A model generated the notes under the pieces. The model had not been told where the DNA came from. It did not search any database and saw only the letters and a list, made by a program, of their open reading frames with translations. From positions 1-33,512 of the forward strand of contig NZ_JANKOF010000054.1 in the NCBI RefSeq assembly GCF_024655565.1: 33,512 nt of DNA, given 5' to 3'. This DNA comes from Nitratireductor sp. ZSWI3 (GTDB taxonomy: Bacteria; Pseudomonadota; Alphaproteobacteria; Rhizobiales; Rhizobiaceae). Positions 1 to 9,106 of this stretch are shown here, in pieces (the stretch's first letter is position 1; each line of letters starts with the position of its first letter). A program made the translations under genes and the position numbers.

Positions 1-19
1 TCCCAAATGTCGATCCGTC

Positions 20-1507
20 CTAGGCCGCCTGGTAGTCGGGCGCGGTGCGCAGGTAGCCGGCATAGGCCTCGGCAGCGGGTGGCGCGAAGTTTTCCGCCAG
101 CGCATTGCGTCGCTTCCGGCGTGTGCCGATGTCCGCCAGCAGCTCGTCGAAATGCTTGAAATGGTATGGGGCCACGCACAGCCCGCCATAGACCTTGGCG
201 GCCGGCCGCTCGTTGCGGCGCCAGTCGAGCATCATCTCGATGTTCTCGCGCATCTGCGCCTCGCCGGGTTGCCGGGCAAGCTTGCCGTCGGCGTAGCGCA
301 CCAGCCATTCCGCTCCCACATCGGCGCACAGAACCGTGCAGAAGGAGGAATTGAAGCCGACGAAGCCGAGGTCCGGAATGTCCGGATTGACGATCAGGCG
401 ATAGAGCCGGTATTGCCCGTCGGCTTCGATCAGCCTGTCGCGATATTCCTGCGGCAGGAAGGGGATGCCGGCCTTCCAGCCGGTGGCGAGGACCGCCATG
501 TCGGCGGTAATGCGCTCGCCGCCGGTCAGGATGACGGCATCCTGCTCGTAACGGGCGAAGGTGCCTTGCAACGCCTTGATGCGGCCGTCGAGCACCATTT
601 CGAAGAAGCCGGGCGTGGCGATGGGCACCGAGCAGTTGATGCCGTCCTCGATCCGCTCCTCGGGGCGCAATCCCGTCTTCTTCAGCTTCATCTGCATGGT
701 GAGCAGGCTTTCGAGCGCTCGCCAGTTGGCCCAGACGAAGGGGCGTGCGACGGCGTGGTTGAGACGGGCGAGCGTGCTGCGGTTCCAGCCCGGAAACATC
801 TTCTCCTGAGCGCGGATGTAGAGGATGCGCTTGAAGTTGATGAGCCCGCCGATGAAGTAGGGGATGCGCCAGACCGGTTTCAGATAGACGATGCTCACCG
901 CCGCGGCCCCGGCGTTGACGGCGCTGACCGCGATGTCCGTCGCCGATTTCGAGAAACCGAGAACGACGACGCGCTTGCCGCGCACCATGGCGGGGTCGGT
1001 GTATTCCGACGAATGCAGGACCGTCCCGCCGGCGGCCTCGAATGCCTCCTGGCCGGGATGCGCGGGACGGTTCTTGTCGCTGAAATTGCCGGTGCACACG
1101 GCGATGAAGTCGAAGGTCTCGCTCTTGCGGCCTTCGGGCGTCTCAAGATCGAGTTCCCAGCCCTTGCGGCCGTCCGCGCGGCGACGCATGGCGCGGACGT
1201 CCGTGCCGAAGCGGATCAGCCGCCTGAGCCCGTGGTCTTCGGCAAAATCGGAAAGGTAGGAGAAGACCTGCGCTCCCGTCGGCCACTCGGGATAGTGCTT
1301 CGGCATCGGCTTGTCGGTGTAGCGGTAGAGATCCTTGGGGCTTTGCGTCTTGACGTCGGGATAGGAGCGCGAGGGCTCCCAGACGCCGCCGAGCTCGCGG
1401 CTGCGCTCGAGGATGGCGACCTCGTGGCCGCGTCTGCCGAACGCCCTTGCCGCGGCGAGCCCGCTGACGCCGGCTCCGATCACGCAAACTTTCTTTCGTG
1501 TGGTCAT
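20..1507 (-). CDS. Flavin-containing monooxygenase-like FAD/NADPH oxidoreductase
   Basis: This 495-residue protein is probably a cytosolic monooxygenase that uses FAD and NADPH to oxygenate a soft nucleophile or a ketone; the substrate cannot be read from sequence. The N-terminus MTTRKKVCVIGAGVSGLAAA carries the FAD-binding GxGxxG motif. A second dinucleotide fold follows (VVVLGFSKSATDIAV, GxSxSA type), and an ATGW motif near residue 345 is typical of the family. The FMO fingerprint FxGxxxHxxxY is present as GTVLHSSEY, but its first Phe is Ala. I chose the ATG at 1507 because GGAGGAAC lies just upstream; an in-frame ATG at 1567 would add 20 low-complexity residues. The upstream same-strand cupin gene is 252 bp away across a repeat element, so co-transcription is uncertain. 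A Baeyer-Villiger enzyme is less likely because Tyr, not Trp, ends the motif. Confidence 0.85.
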   Translation of the reverse strand: MTTRKKVCVIGAGVSGLAAARAFGRRGHEVAILERSRELGGVWEPSRSYPDVKTQSPKDLYRYTDKPMPKHYPEWPTGAQVFSYLSDFAEDHGLRRLIRFGTDVRAMRRRADGRKGWELDLETPEGRKSETFDFIAVCTGNFSDKNRPAHPGQEAFEAAGGTVLHSSEYTDPAMVRGKRVVVLGFSKSATDIAVSAVNAGAAAVSIVYLKPVWRIPYFIGGLINFKRILYIRAQEKMFPGWNRSTLARLNHAVARPFVWANWRALESLLTMQMKLKKTGLRPEERIEDGINCSVPIATPGFFEMVLDGRIKALQGTFARYEQDAVILTGGERITADMAVLATGWKAGIPFLPQEYRDRLIEADGQYRLYRLIVNPDIPDLGFVGFNSSFCTVLCADVGAEWLVRYADGKLARQPGEAQMRENIEMMLDWRRNERPAAKVYGGLCVAPYHFKHFDELLADIGTRRKRRNALAENFAPPAAEAYAGYLRTAPDYQAA

Positions 1508-1710
1508 GCTTGTTCCTCCGGTCCGGCCTCTCGCGGGCGAACGCTCTCCCGCGCCGTGCCTTCGCACGCCGCCGGGCCGCCCCGCGGCCGGAGCGGGCCT
1601 GGCGCCCGCTCAATCTGTCAAAAACGATCGTGGCTTATGACCTCGGGTCCATTCGACCCGGGACTGCCGCTCCCTAGATCGCGATGATTTTGCGATCGCA
1701 TCAAAAAGTC
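1508..1710. other. Intergenic region with two small hairpins
   Basis: Between the monooxygenase and cupin genes there is no credible gene. Two short dyads can be seen: CGGGTC/GACCCG at 1644-1660 with a 5-base loop, and GATCGC/GCGATC at 1677-1697. They adjoin the RIME-like palindrome and probably form one intergenic mosaic element that separates the two transcripts. Confidence 0.4.
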
Positions 1711-1761
1711 AGAGCGGGATGCGGGCGGAAAACCGCTTCACACCTTTCCTCATCCCGCCCT
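1711..1761. repeat. RIME-like intergenic palindrome
   Basis: A 51-bp imperfect palindrome begins AGAGCGGGATG (1711-1721) and ends CATCCCGCCCT (1751-1761), with one mismatch between the arms. Inside, GCGGAAAACCGC forms a second dyad. The pattern resembles the RIME repeats scattered between genes in rhizobia; this rests on recalled family knowledge, not a search. It overlaps the last bases of the cupin stop codon, so its transcript could fold into a 3'-end hairpin for that gene. Confidence 0.6.
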
Positions 1762-2212
1762 AGTCGTTGGCCTCGGGCGGCAGGAAATCGACCTCGTGAA
1801 GGGCGGAGACCTTCACCACCTCTGCCGGGTCCGTCATGTTGTGCAGCTTCTCGAACAGCGCCTCGAGCTTGCGCGCCGGCGAGACCCAGAACAAGGCGCG
1901 GGCGGGCTTGTCGGATTTGTTGAAATAGCCATGCGGCACGCCGCGCGGCATGCGCACCAGATCCCCCGCCCTGGCCTTCAGCCATTTGCCGTCGAGTTTC
2001 AGGTCGAGCTCGCCTTCCTGCACCAGGATGAACTCTTCCTGCGTCGGGTGGACGTGCACGGGCACGAACTGGCCGGGGTCGCTGTTGGTCTCGAAGGCGA
2101 AGGTGGAATCGCAGGCCGCCTTGGGAAAATAGACCTGGCCGAGAATGTTCCATTGGGTCTCCGCGAAGCCTTCGCCTTCGCGGGTGATGCCCTTTTCGAG
2201 TTCTTTTTCCAT
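1760..2212 (-). CDS. Cupin-domain protein
   Basis: A 150-residue single-domain cupin. The first cupin motif is seen as VHVHPTQEEFILVQEGEL, with two His and a Glu as metal ligands, and the second as GDLVRMPRGVPHGYFN, with the third metal His. The fold is therefore probably metal-binding. Such small cupins act as dioxygenases, isomerases or ligand sensors, and the exact role cannot be decided. The ATG at 2212 is preceded by AGGAG at good spacing, while the in-frame ATG at 2230 lacks one. The gene is divergent from an AraC-family regulator, with a two-part direct repeat between them. Together these suggest a small inducible unit, possibly shared with the monooxygenase downstream. Confidence 0.85.
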   Translation of the reverse strand: MEKELEKGITREGEGFAETQWNILGQVYFPKAACDSTFAFETNSDPGQFVPVHVHPTQEEFILVQEGELDLKLDGKWLKARAGDLVRMPRGVPHGYFNKSDKPARALFWVSPARKLEALFEKLHNMTDPAEVVKVSALHEVDFLPPEAND

Positions 2213-2264
2213 GACGTTCTCCTCTATCACGGTGCCCGATCGTCCCGCGAAACGGGCGCCGCCG

Positions 2265-2298
2265 CTATCCGCAAACCGCAGCGACTATCCGAAAAACG
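2265..2298. promoter_or_regulatory. Direct repeat, likely AraC-type operator
   Basis: CTATCCGCAAACCG (2265-2278) and CTATCCGAAAAACG (2285-2298) are near-identical direct repeats with a 20-bp period, about two helical turns. This is the classic geometry for a dimer or two-subdomain AraC-family protein. They lie between the cupin start (2212) and the AraC-family start (2373), so either or both promoters could be controlled here. This is inferred from pattern and position. Confidence 0.5.
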
Positions 2299-2372
2299 AA
2301 AAAAATGACGGGGAAGGCACGCCCCAATCCTCTCCCTCTTGGCGAAAACGCGGCCGGTGCTACACTTTGCGG

Positions 2373-3377
2373 ATGATGATCGAGAGGGAGGAACGGGGCG
2401 ACCGCCCGCTGTCCAATCACGTTCTCTTTCGTTCGGCCGATCTGGATTGTGCGCGCGAAATGGTCGCCCGGAAATTCTGCCGCCACCGGCTGGAGGTGAT
2501 CGGCGGCGGCGCCCGTTTTTTTGCCACGCAGCACCATCACCCCGGCCGGCTCCTGTCGCTCAACTACATCAGCTACGGCGCCGACGTGATGATCGATCCG
2601 GGCGCGCTCGAGACCTTCTACCTCATCCAGATCCCCATCAGCGGCTGCGCCACCATCCGCCACCAGGGGGAAGAGTTCCAGAGCGACGGCCGCACCGCCT
2701 CGCTGCTCAACGCGGACCGCGAGACCGTCATGCACTGGTGGGCGGGCTGCGAGCAGGTTCTGGTGCAGATCCACAAGGCATCCTTCACGGCATTCGCCGA
2801 GCAACTGTGCGAACGGGCCATGCCGGGGCCGCTGCTGTTCGACCCCATGCTCGATCTCACCCGGCCGGAACTTGCCGCCTGGCACTATCTGGTGAGCGCC
2901 ATGTTCCACGCCGCCAACCGGCGTGCCGCCGGCACCGAGTCCGGGTTCAGCCTGTGCGCGGCGTTCAACGAACAGCGTGTGCTGGAGGCACTGCTCAGGA
3001 TGCAGCCGAACAACCTCTCCCCGTTCATGGAAGCAAGATCGAAGCCTGCGCCGCGCCAGGTGAAGCGTGCCGAGGAGTTCATCCGGCAGAACGCCGACAA
3101 GCCGATCACGCTGCTCGACATCGCGGCGGCTTCGGGCGTCGGCGCGCGCGCCCTGCAACTCGCCTACAAGAGCACCTTCGGCCTGTCGCCCATGCATGCG
3201 CTGACGCGCGAGCGGTTGCGCCGGGTGCGATTCGAGCTGCAACGCGCCGGCGATGCGATCTCGGTCACCGAAATCGCGCTGCGCTGGGGCTTCACCCATC
3301 TCGGCCGTTTCGCCGCCGATTACCGCAGGGAGTTCGGCGAACTGCCGAGCGAGACCATGCGCCGGCCGGCGTTTTAG
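2373..3377 (+). CDS. AraC/XylS-family transcriptional regulator
   Basis: A 334-residue regulator. The first ~200 residues match the AraC_binding_2 type of ligand-sensing domain. The last ~100 carry the two helix-turn-helix units: AEEFIRQNADKPITLLDIAA leading to ALQLAYKSTFGLSPMHALTR, then VTEIALRWGFTHLGRFAADY ending in REFGELPSE, the family signature. I chose the ATG at 2373 because the domain begins just after it; the frame is open upstream to 2145 but that stretch is not protein-like. The gene is divergent from the cupin gene, which is its probable target. Its stop overlaps the stop of the convergent MocR gene by three bases. The inducer is unknown; AraC_binding_2 members often respond to small aromatic or organic acids. 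Confidence 0.9.
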   Translation: MMIEREERGDRPLSNHVLFRSADLDCAREMVARKFCRHRLEVIGGGARFFATQHHHPGRLLSLNYISYGADVMIDPGALETFYLIQIPISGCATIRHQGEEFQSDGRTASLLNADRETVMHWWAGCEQVLVQIHKASFTAFAEQLCERAMPGPLLFDPMLDLTRPELAAWHYLVSAMFHAANRRAAGTESGFSLCAAFNEQRVLEALLRMQPNNLSPFMEARSKPAPRQVKRAEEFIRQNADKPITLLDIAAASGVGARALQLAYKSTFGLSPMHALTRERLRRVRFELQRAGDAISVTEIALRWGFTHLGRFAADYRREFGELPSETMRRPAF

Positions 3378-4771
3378 GCTTCGGCGAGAAAACCCTTGAG
3401 GAAGGCGATGAAGCGCGGGTTGGTGCCATAGGCGACGTTGACGCGGATCGCCGCTGCGCCACGCGCCGTCCTGTCCGGCGTGAAGACGCTGCCGGGGGCC
3501 AGGAAGATGCTCTCGGCGGCGGCGGCGCGGCAAAGCTCCATCTCGTCCACCGAGCGGGGAAATTCCGCCCACAGATAGAAGCCCGGCGTGATGCTCTCGC
3601 GCAGCTTCAGGCCGAGCGCCTCGAGTTGGGCGAACGAGGCCTTGTGGGCCTCTTCCACCCGGGCCCGCAGCCGCCGCAGGTGGCGCAGATAATGCCCGCC
3701 CTGGATGAGATGGAAGACGAAGCGCTCGACATAATCCGACGTGGCGACCGTGGTGAGCATCTTGAGGTCGCCGAGCGCGCCGACGATGGCCGGGTGTCCG
3801 GCGACGAAGCCGCAACGCAGGCTTGCCGACAACGTCTTCGAGAAGGTGCCGACATAGAGCACGCGGTTGAGCTGATCGAGCGCTGCAAGGCGCGGCAGCG
3901 TCGAGGGCAGGATGTCGGCGAGCGCGTCGTTCTCCACCAGCAGGAAGCCCCAACGCTCGGCAAGCTGCATCAGGCCGAAGGCGACGGCCGGCGACAGGGT
4001 GCTGCCGGTGGGGTTGTGGGCAAGCGACTGGGTGAAGAAGACCTTCGGCCGGTGAAGGGCGAGTTTTGCCGCGAGATCTTCGAGGTCCGGTCCGTCATGG
4101 CCGCGGCGGATGCCGATCATCTTCGCCTTGGCCAGGGTCAGCTTGCCGAACAGCGGGTAATAGCCGGGGTCGTCGACGAGCACCGTGTCGCCCGGCTCGA
4201 TCAGGTGGCGGATGATCAGGTCGATACCGTGATTGACGCCGTGGGTGAGCAGCAGCCCTTCAGGCTGCACGGTGATCGACCGCTCCAGAAGCAGCACGCG
4301 CAGCCGCTCGCGCAGCGGCGCATAGCCCCAGGAGCTGCCATAGCCGAAATCCACCGAGGACGGATCGGCGGTCTTGAAGCCGGAGAAATAGCGCTTGAGC
4401 TCCGATCCCTCCATCCACAGGGCGGGCGGCCGCCCGTCGCCCGGGCGCACCTCGTAATGCTGGTCGAGCTGCTCGCGCAGCAGCGAAACCACATCCACCG
4501 CAGCCGCCACATGCGGCGCCGGCGGCACGGAGCGCGGAAGCTGGAATTGGGCGACGTAATAGCCGGAGCCGGCACGGGCCTCCAGAAGGCCGCGCGCGAC
4601 CAGCCGGTCGTAAGCTTCCGCCATGGTGTTCTTGGAAACGCCGTGCTCGCGCGCCGCCTGCCGCACGGAAGGCAGCCGCTCGCCCGCCTTGAAGGCGCCG
4701 GCGGACAGAAGCCCGCTCACATGCTGGACGATGCGGTCTGCCCGTGAGAGGCGGAGATTGTCGTCTTCCAT
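3374..4771 (-). CDS. MocR-family regulator (GntR wHTH fused to aminotransferase fold)
   Basis: A 465-residue two-domain regulator. Residues 1-70 form a GntR-type winged helix (GERLPSVRQAAREHGVSKNTMAEAYDRLVARGLLEAR). The rest is an aspartate-aminotransferase fold that normally binds PLP, with NPTG (in LAHNPTGSTLSP), DDPGYYP, and the PLP-lysine motif VGTFSKTLSASLRCGF. The usual EDDYDSEF is replaced by ENDALADI. The gene is divergent from the TRAP/HMG-CoA operon, with an array of TGTCCC half-sites between. It is therefore the likely regulator of mevalonate uptake and breakdown, and the nearest operator touches its own 5' end, pointing to autoregulation. Start choice is uncertain: ATG 4771 is used here, while ATG 4789 would put the operator inside the coding sequence. 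Confidence 0.88.
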   Translation of the reverse strand: MEDDNLRLSRADRIVQHVSGLLSAGAFKAGERLPSVRQAAREHGVSKNTMAEAYDRLVARGLLEARAGSGYYVAQFQLPRSVPPAPHVAAAVDVVSLLREQLDQHYEVRPGDGRPPALWMEGSELKRYFSGFKTADPSSVDFGYGSSWGYAPLRERLRVLLLERSITVQPEGLLLTHGVNHGIDLIIRHLIEPGDTVLVDDPGYYPLFGKLTLAKAKMIGIRRGHDGPDLEDLAAKLALHRPKVFFTQSLAHNPTGSTLSPAVAFGLMQLAERWGFLLVENDALADILPSTLPRLAALDQLNRVLYVGTFSKTLSASLRCGFVAGHPAIVGALGDLKMLTTVATSDYVERFVFHLIQGGHYLRHLRRLRARVEEAHKASFAQLEALGLKLRESITPGFYLWAEFPRSVDEMELCRAAAAESIFLAPGSVFTPDRTARGAAAIRVNVAYGTNPRFIAFLKGFLAEA

Positions 4772-4775
4772 GTCG

Positions 4776-4859
4776 ACTGTCCCATTCATTTGATTGGGAC
4801 AGTCATCGCGATTTTGCGCCAAACTGTCCCTTGATTGTCCCAGATCATTTTAGGACAAT
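4776..4859. promoter_or_regulatory. Cluster of TGTCCC half-sites, likely MocR operators
   Basis: Five related half-sites lie between the divergent MocR and TRAP genes. ACTGTCCCA (4776-4784) and TGGGACAGT (4795-4803) form a perfect 9-bp inverted repeat with a 10-bp gap. TGTCCC recurs as a direct repeat at 4825-4830 and 4836-4841, an 11-bp period. ATTGTCC (4834-4840) and GGACAAT (4853-4859) form another inverted repeat. Mixed direct and inverted sites are typical of MocR promoters. Binding by the adjacent MocR protein is inferred. Confidence 0.65.
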
Positions 4860-4899
4860 TTAGGCCGATCGACAAACTTTGCTGTCTTGGGAGGAAGCA

Positions 4900-5931
4900 A
4901 TGACTGATTTGAGACGTCGCCGGATCCTGGCTGCTTCGGCGTTTGGCGGAGCCGCGCTTGCCATGCCCGCCGTGGCGCGCGCGCAGGAGACCGTTTCATG
5001 GCGCATGCAGGCGCTGTGGGATGGTGGCACCACGCCTTACGAGTTAGAGAAGGCCTTCGCCGCCCGCGTCGCCGAGCTGACCGACGGCAAATTCGACATC
5101 AAGCTGTTTGCGGCGGGACAGCTCGTGCCGGCCAACCAGGCCTTCGACGCGGTGCGCAGCGGCGCCTTCCAGATGATGAAGACCTTCGACGGCTACGAGG
5201 CCGGCAAGATCCCCTCCTTTGCCTTCACCTCGACCATTCCCTTCGGCTTTCCCGATCCGGACCAGTACGAAGCCTGGTTCTACGAGCTCGGCGGCCTCGA
5301 CATGGCGCGCGAGGCCTATGCCAAGGCGGGCCTCACCTATATCGCGCCGACGGTCTATGGCGAGGAGCCGATGCACTCTACGGTCAAGATCGAGAGCATC
5401 GCCGATATGGCCGGCAAGAAGGGCCGTTTCGTCGGCCTGGCCTCGGCGGTGATGGGCGATCTCGGCGTCGCGGTGACGCCGATGGCGACGGCGGAGGTCT
5501 ATTCCGGCCTCGAAAAGGGCCTGATCGATTTCGCCGATCGCGGCGACCTGACGGCCAATTACGAGGCGGGCCTGGCGGAAGTCGCGAAATACATCATCCT
5601 GCCGGGCGTGCACCAGCCGACCACGGCGACGAGCTACGTCGCCAACACGGCTGCCTATGAGGCGCTGCCGGGCGGCTTCAAGGCGGCGCTCGCCGTGGCG
5701 GCGCGCGAGATTTCCGGCTCGCTGCGCCAGCGCATCATCGTGCAGAACACCGAGGTGCTCGAAAAGTACCGCGAGAAGGGCGTGGAAGTGATCCAGCTCG
5801 ACCCGGCCGACATCGCCGCGGCACGCGGCAAGGCGGTCGCCTCCTGGAAGACCGCCACCAGGGAGGATCCCCTGGCGACCAGGATCGTCGACAGCCAGAT
5901 CGCCTTCATGCAGTCGCTCGGCCTCATCTGA
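4900..5931 (+). CDS. TRAP transporter substrate-binding protein, DctP family (candidate mevalonate binder)
   Basis: A 343-residue periplasmic binding protein. The N-terminus has a twin-arginine-like leader (LRRRRILAASAFGGAALAMP) with a likely cleavage after ARA before QETVSW. The mature part begins like DctP proteins (WRMQALWDGG, LEKAFAARVAELTDGKFDIKLF, GQLVPANQAFDAV). The ATG at 4900 follows GGGAGGAAG; an in-frame start at 4879 is less likely. It would deliver its ligand to the DctQ/DctM membrane pair encoded next. The downstream HMG-CoA reductase and lyase make mevalonate the best candidate ligand, which is inference from context. A Tat rather than Sec leader is possible but the motif is not canonical. 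Confidence 0.9.
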   Translation: MTDLRRRRILAASAFGGAALAMPAVARAQETVSWRMQALWDGGTTPYELEKAFAARVAELTDGKFDIKLFAAGQLVPANQAFDAVRSGAFQMMKTFDGYEAGKIPSFAFTSTIPFGFPDPDQYEAWFYELGGLDMAREAYAKAGLTYIAPTVYGEEPMHSTVKIESIADMAGKKGRFVGLASAVMGDLGVAVTPMATAEVYSGLEKGLIDFADRGDLTANYEAGLAEVAKYIILPGVHQPTTATSYVANTAAYEALPGGFKAALAVAAREISGSLRQRIIVQNTEVLEKYREKGVEVIQLDPADIAAARGKAVASWKTATREDPLATRIVDSQIAFMQSLGLI

Positions 5932-6000
5932 TCCTTGGCCCGCGGGCGGCACCCGGCGCCGCCCGTCTCTTCTGCGGCCGCACGGCCTGACGACGGTTCC

Positions 6001-6504
6001 ATGCAAGCACTCTGCGCCCTCATCACCGGTCTCAACCGGCTTCTCTTCATGGCCGCCGCGGCGATCATCTTCGCGGTCGTGCCGATGCTGCTCTACGAGG
6101 TGGCGGCACGCTATGCGTTCGACGCGCCGACCGTCTGGGCCATGGAGGCGAGCACGCTGGTCTTCGGTCCGCATTTCATGCTGGCCGGGCCCTATCTCCT
6201 GCATCTGCGCGGCCATGTCGCCGTCGATATCTTCAGCGAAAAGGCGCAAGGGCCGATGCGGCGGGTGCTCGATGTCTTCGCCTGCCTCGTCATAGCGCTT
6301 TTCGCCGGTGTCTTCGCCGTGGTGAGCTGGCCGCTGGCGGTGAATGCCTATGCACTGGGCGAGACCAGCTTCTCGGCCTGGAACCCGCCGGTCTGGTGGC
6401 TGAAATTCACCGTGCCCTTCGCCTTCGCGATGCTGTGCCTGCAGGCGCTGGCCGAGGCGGTGACGGAATTGCGTTCCCCTGCGGAAGAGGGGACGCGGCC
6501 ATGA
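6001..6504 (+). CDS. TRAP transporter small permease, DctQ family
   Basis: A 167-residue inner-membrane protein with about four hydrophobic segments (around LLFMAAAAIIFAVVPMLLY, STLVFGPHFMLAGPYLL, VFACLVIALFAGVFAVVSW and FTVPFAFAMLCL). This matches the size and topology of DctQ. The Trp-rich stretch WNPPVWW before the last segment is typical. I chose the ATG at 6001; the frame is open further back but without membrane or DctQ-like sequence. It lies 69 bp after the binding-protein gene and its stop overlaps the start of the large permease in an ATGA, indicating translational coupling. It forms the membrane complex with DctM. Confidence 0.88.
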   Translation: MQALCALITGLNRLLFMAAAAIIFAVVPMLLYEVAARYAFDAPTVWAMEASTLVFGPHFMLAGPYLLHLRGHVAVDIFSEKAQGPMRRVLDVFACLVIALFAGVFAVVSWPLAVNAYALGETSFSAWNPPVWWLKFTVPFAFAMLCLQALAEAVTELRSPAEEGTRP

Positions 6505-7814
6505 ACTCGCAATTCGTCCTCGTCATCATGTTCGCCAGCCTCGTCGGCCTGCTGCTGACCGGCGTGCCGCTCGCCTTCACGCTCGGCGCGCTGGCGCTGC
6601 TGTTCACGGTGACCTTATGGGGACCCGCCGCGCTTTCCGTCACCGTGCTCAATCTCTTCGACACGATGCATTCGGAATCGCTGCTCGCCATCCCGCTCTA
6701 TGTGATGATGGCGAGCGTGTTGCAGCGCTCCGGGGTCATCGAGAGCCTCTATCGGGCGATGGAGCTCTGGTCGCGGCGTCTGCCGGGCGGGCTGGCCGTC
6801 GGCACCATCGCCATCTGCACCATCATTGCGGCGATGACCGGCATCGTCGGCGCGGCGGTTGCGGCCATGGGCATGCTGGCGCTGCCCTCCATGCTGAAGC
6901 GCAACTACCAGCCGGAACTCGCCATCGGCACGATCTGCGCCGGCGGCACGCTCGGCATCCTCATTCCGCCCTCGGTCATCACCATCGTCTATGCGGTGAC
7001 GGCGCAGGCCTCCATCGGGCAGATGTTCATCGCCGGCGTGGTACCGGGCCTGCTGCTCGCCTCGCTCTATATCGGCTACATCGTGCTGCGCGCCGCGCTC
7101 AACCCGGCCATCGCGCCGCGCCCTGCCGACAATGAGGGCGTCACCTGGTCGATGCGTCTTGCCGCGCTGAAGTCGCTGGTGCTGCCGATGCTCATCATCG
7201 TCGGCGTGCTCGGCACGATCTACAGGGGCATTGCCACGCCGACCGAGGCCGCCGCGGTCGGCGTGGCGCTCGCCTTCGTCTCGGCGCTGATCGAGAGGCG
7301 GCTTGGCTGGGATCTGGTGCGCGGCGTCGGCATGGACGTGGTCAAGGTCACGACCATGATCCTGTGGATCACCATCGGCGCCCGCGCCTTCGTGGCGATC
7401 TTCACCGGAACGGGCGGGGCGGATTTCCTGCTCGGCTTCATCCAGGATCTGGAGGCCAGCCGCTGGATCGTGCTCGCGGTGATGCTGCTGATCCTGTTCT
7501 TCCTCGGCATGTTTCTCGACGAGATCGGCATCATCCTCCTGTGCGTACCGGTCTTCCTGCCGGTGATCGACTTCCTCGGATTCGACCGGCTGTGGTTCGG
7601 CATCCTGTTCCTCGTCTCGGCGCAGATGGCCTACATCTCGCCGCCCTTCGGCTACACGCTGTTCTACATGAAGGGCGTGCTGCCGGCCGGCATCGGCATG
7701 GGAACCGTCTACCGGGCCATCATCCCCTTCATGCTTCTGCAGGCGCTCGGCATCCTGATTTGCGCGCTGTTCCCGGAGCTGGTGCTCTGGCTTCCCAAAA
7801 CCATGATCCAGTAG
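6501..7814 (+). CDS. TRAP transporter large permease, DctM family
   Basis: A 437-residue polytopic membrane protein with a dozen or so hydrophobic segments. It is the ion-coupled channel subunit of the TRAP importer. DctM features include the N-terminal GVPLAFTLGALALL, AAMTGIVGAAVAAMG, GTLGILIPPSVITIVYAVTA and GIATPTEAAAVGVALAF, and late in the protein FLGMFLDEIGIILLCVPVFLPV. The start ATG at 6501 overlaps the DctQ stop. The stop is 14 bp before the HMG-CoA reductase start, so transport and catabolism are on one transcript. DctM pumps normally use a sodium gradient; that is family knowledge. Length and motifs look intact. Confidence 0.92.
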   Translation: MNSQFVLVIMFASLVGLLLTGVPLAFTLGALALLFTVTLWGPAALSVTVLNLFDTMHSESLLAIPLYVMMASVLQRSGVIESLYRAMELWSRRLPGGLAVGTIAICTIIAAMTGIVGAAVAAMGMLALPSMLKRNYQPELAIGTICAGGTLGILIPPSVITIVYAVTAQASIGQMFIAGVVPGLLLASLYIGYIVLRAALNPAIAPRPADNEGVTWSMRLAALKSLVLPMLIIVGVLGTIYRGIATPTEAAAVGVALAFVSALIERRLGWDLVRGVGMDVVKVTTMILWITIGARAFVAIFTGTGGADFLLGFIQDLEASRWIVLAVMLLILFFLGMFLDEIGIILLCVPVFLPVIDFLGFDRLWFGILFLVSAQMAYISPPFGYTLFYMKGVLPAGIGMGTVYRAIIPFMLLQALGILICALFPELVLWLPKTMIQ

Positions 7815-7828
7815 AAATAGGACACACG

Positions 7829-9102
<1,274 letters not shown>

Positions 9103-9106
<4 letters not shown>

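Noticed and set aside
152-1687. Long open frame (about 511 codons) antisense to the monooxygenase.
   Set aside because: High-GC coding DNA leaves long antisense frames open; the translation has no domain, while the minus strand is a clear FMO protein.
2339-4747. Open frame of about 800 codons running across the AraC and MocR genes.
   Set aside because: It overlaps two well-supported genes in other frames and its translation is low-complexity Arg/Ala-rich sequence without a fold.
5044-6249. Antisense frame of about 400 codons across the TRAP binding protein and DctQ.
   Set aside because: A shadow of the TRAP genes: His/Arg/Gly-rich, no motifs and no ribosome site.
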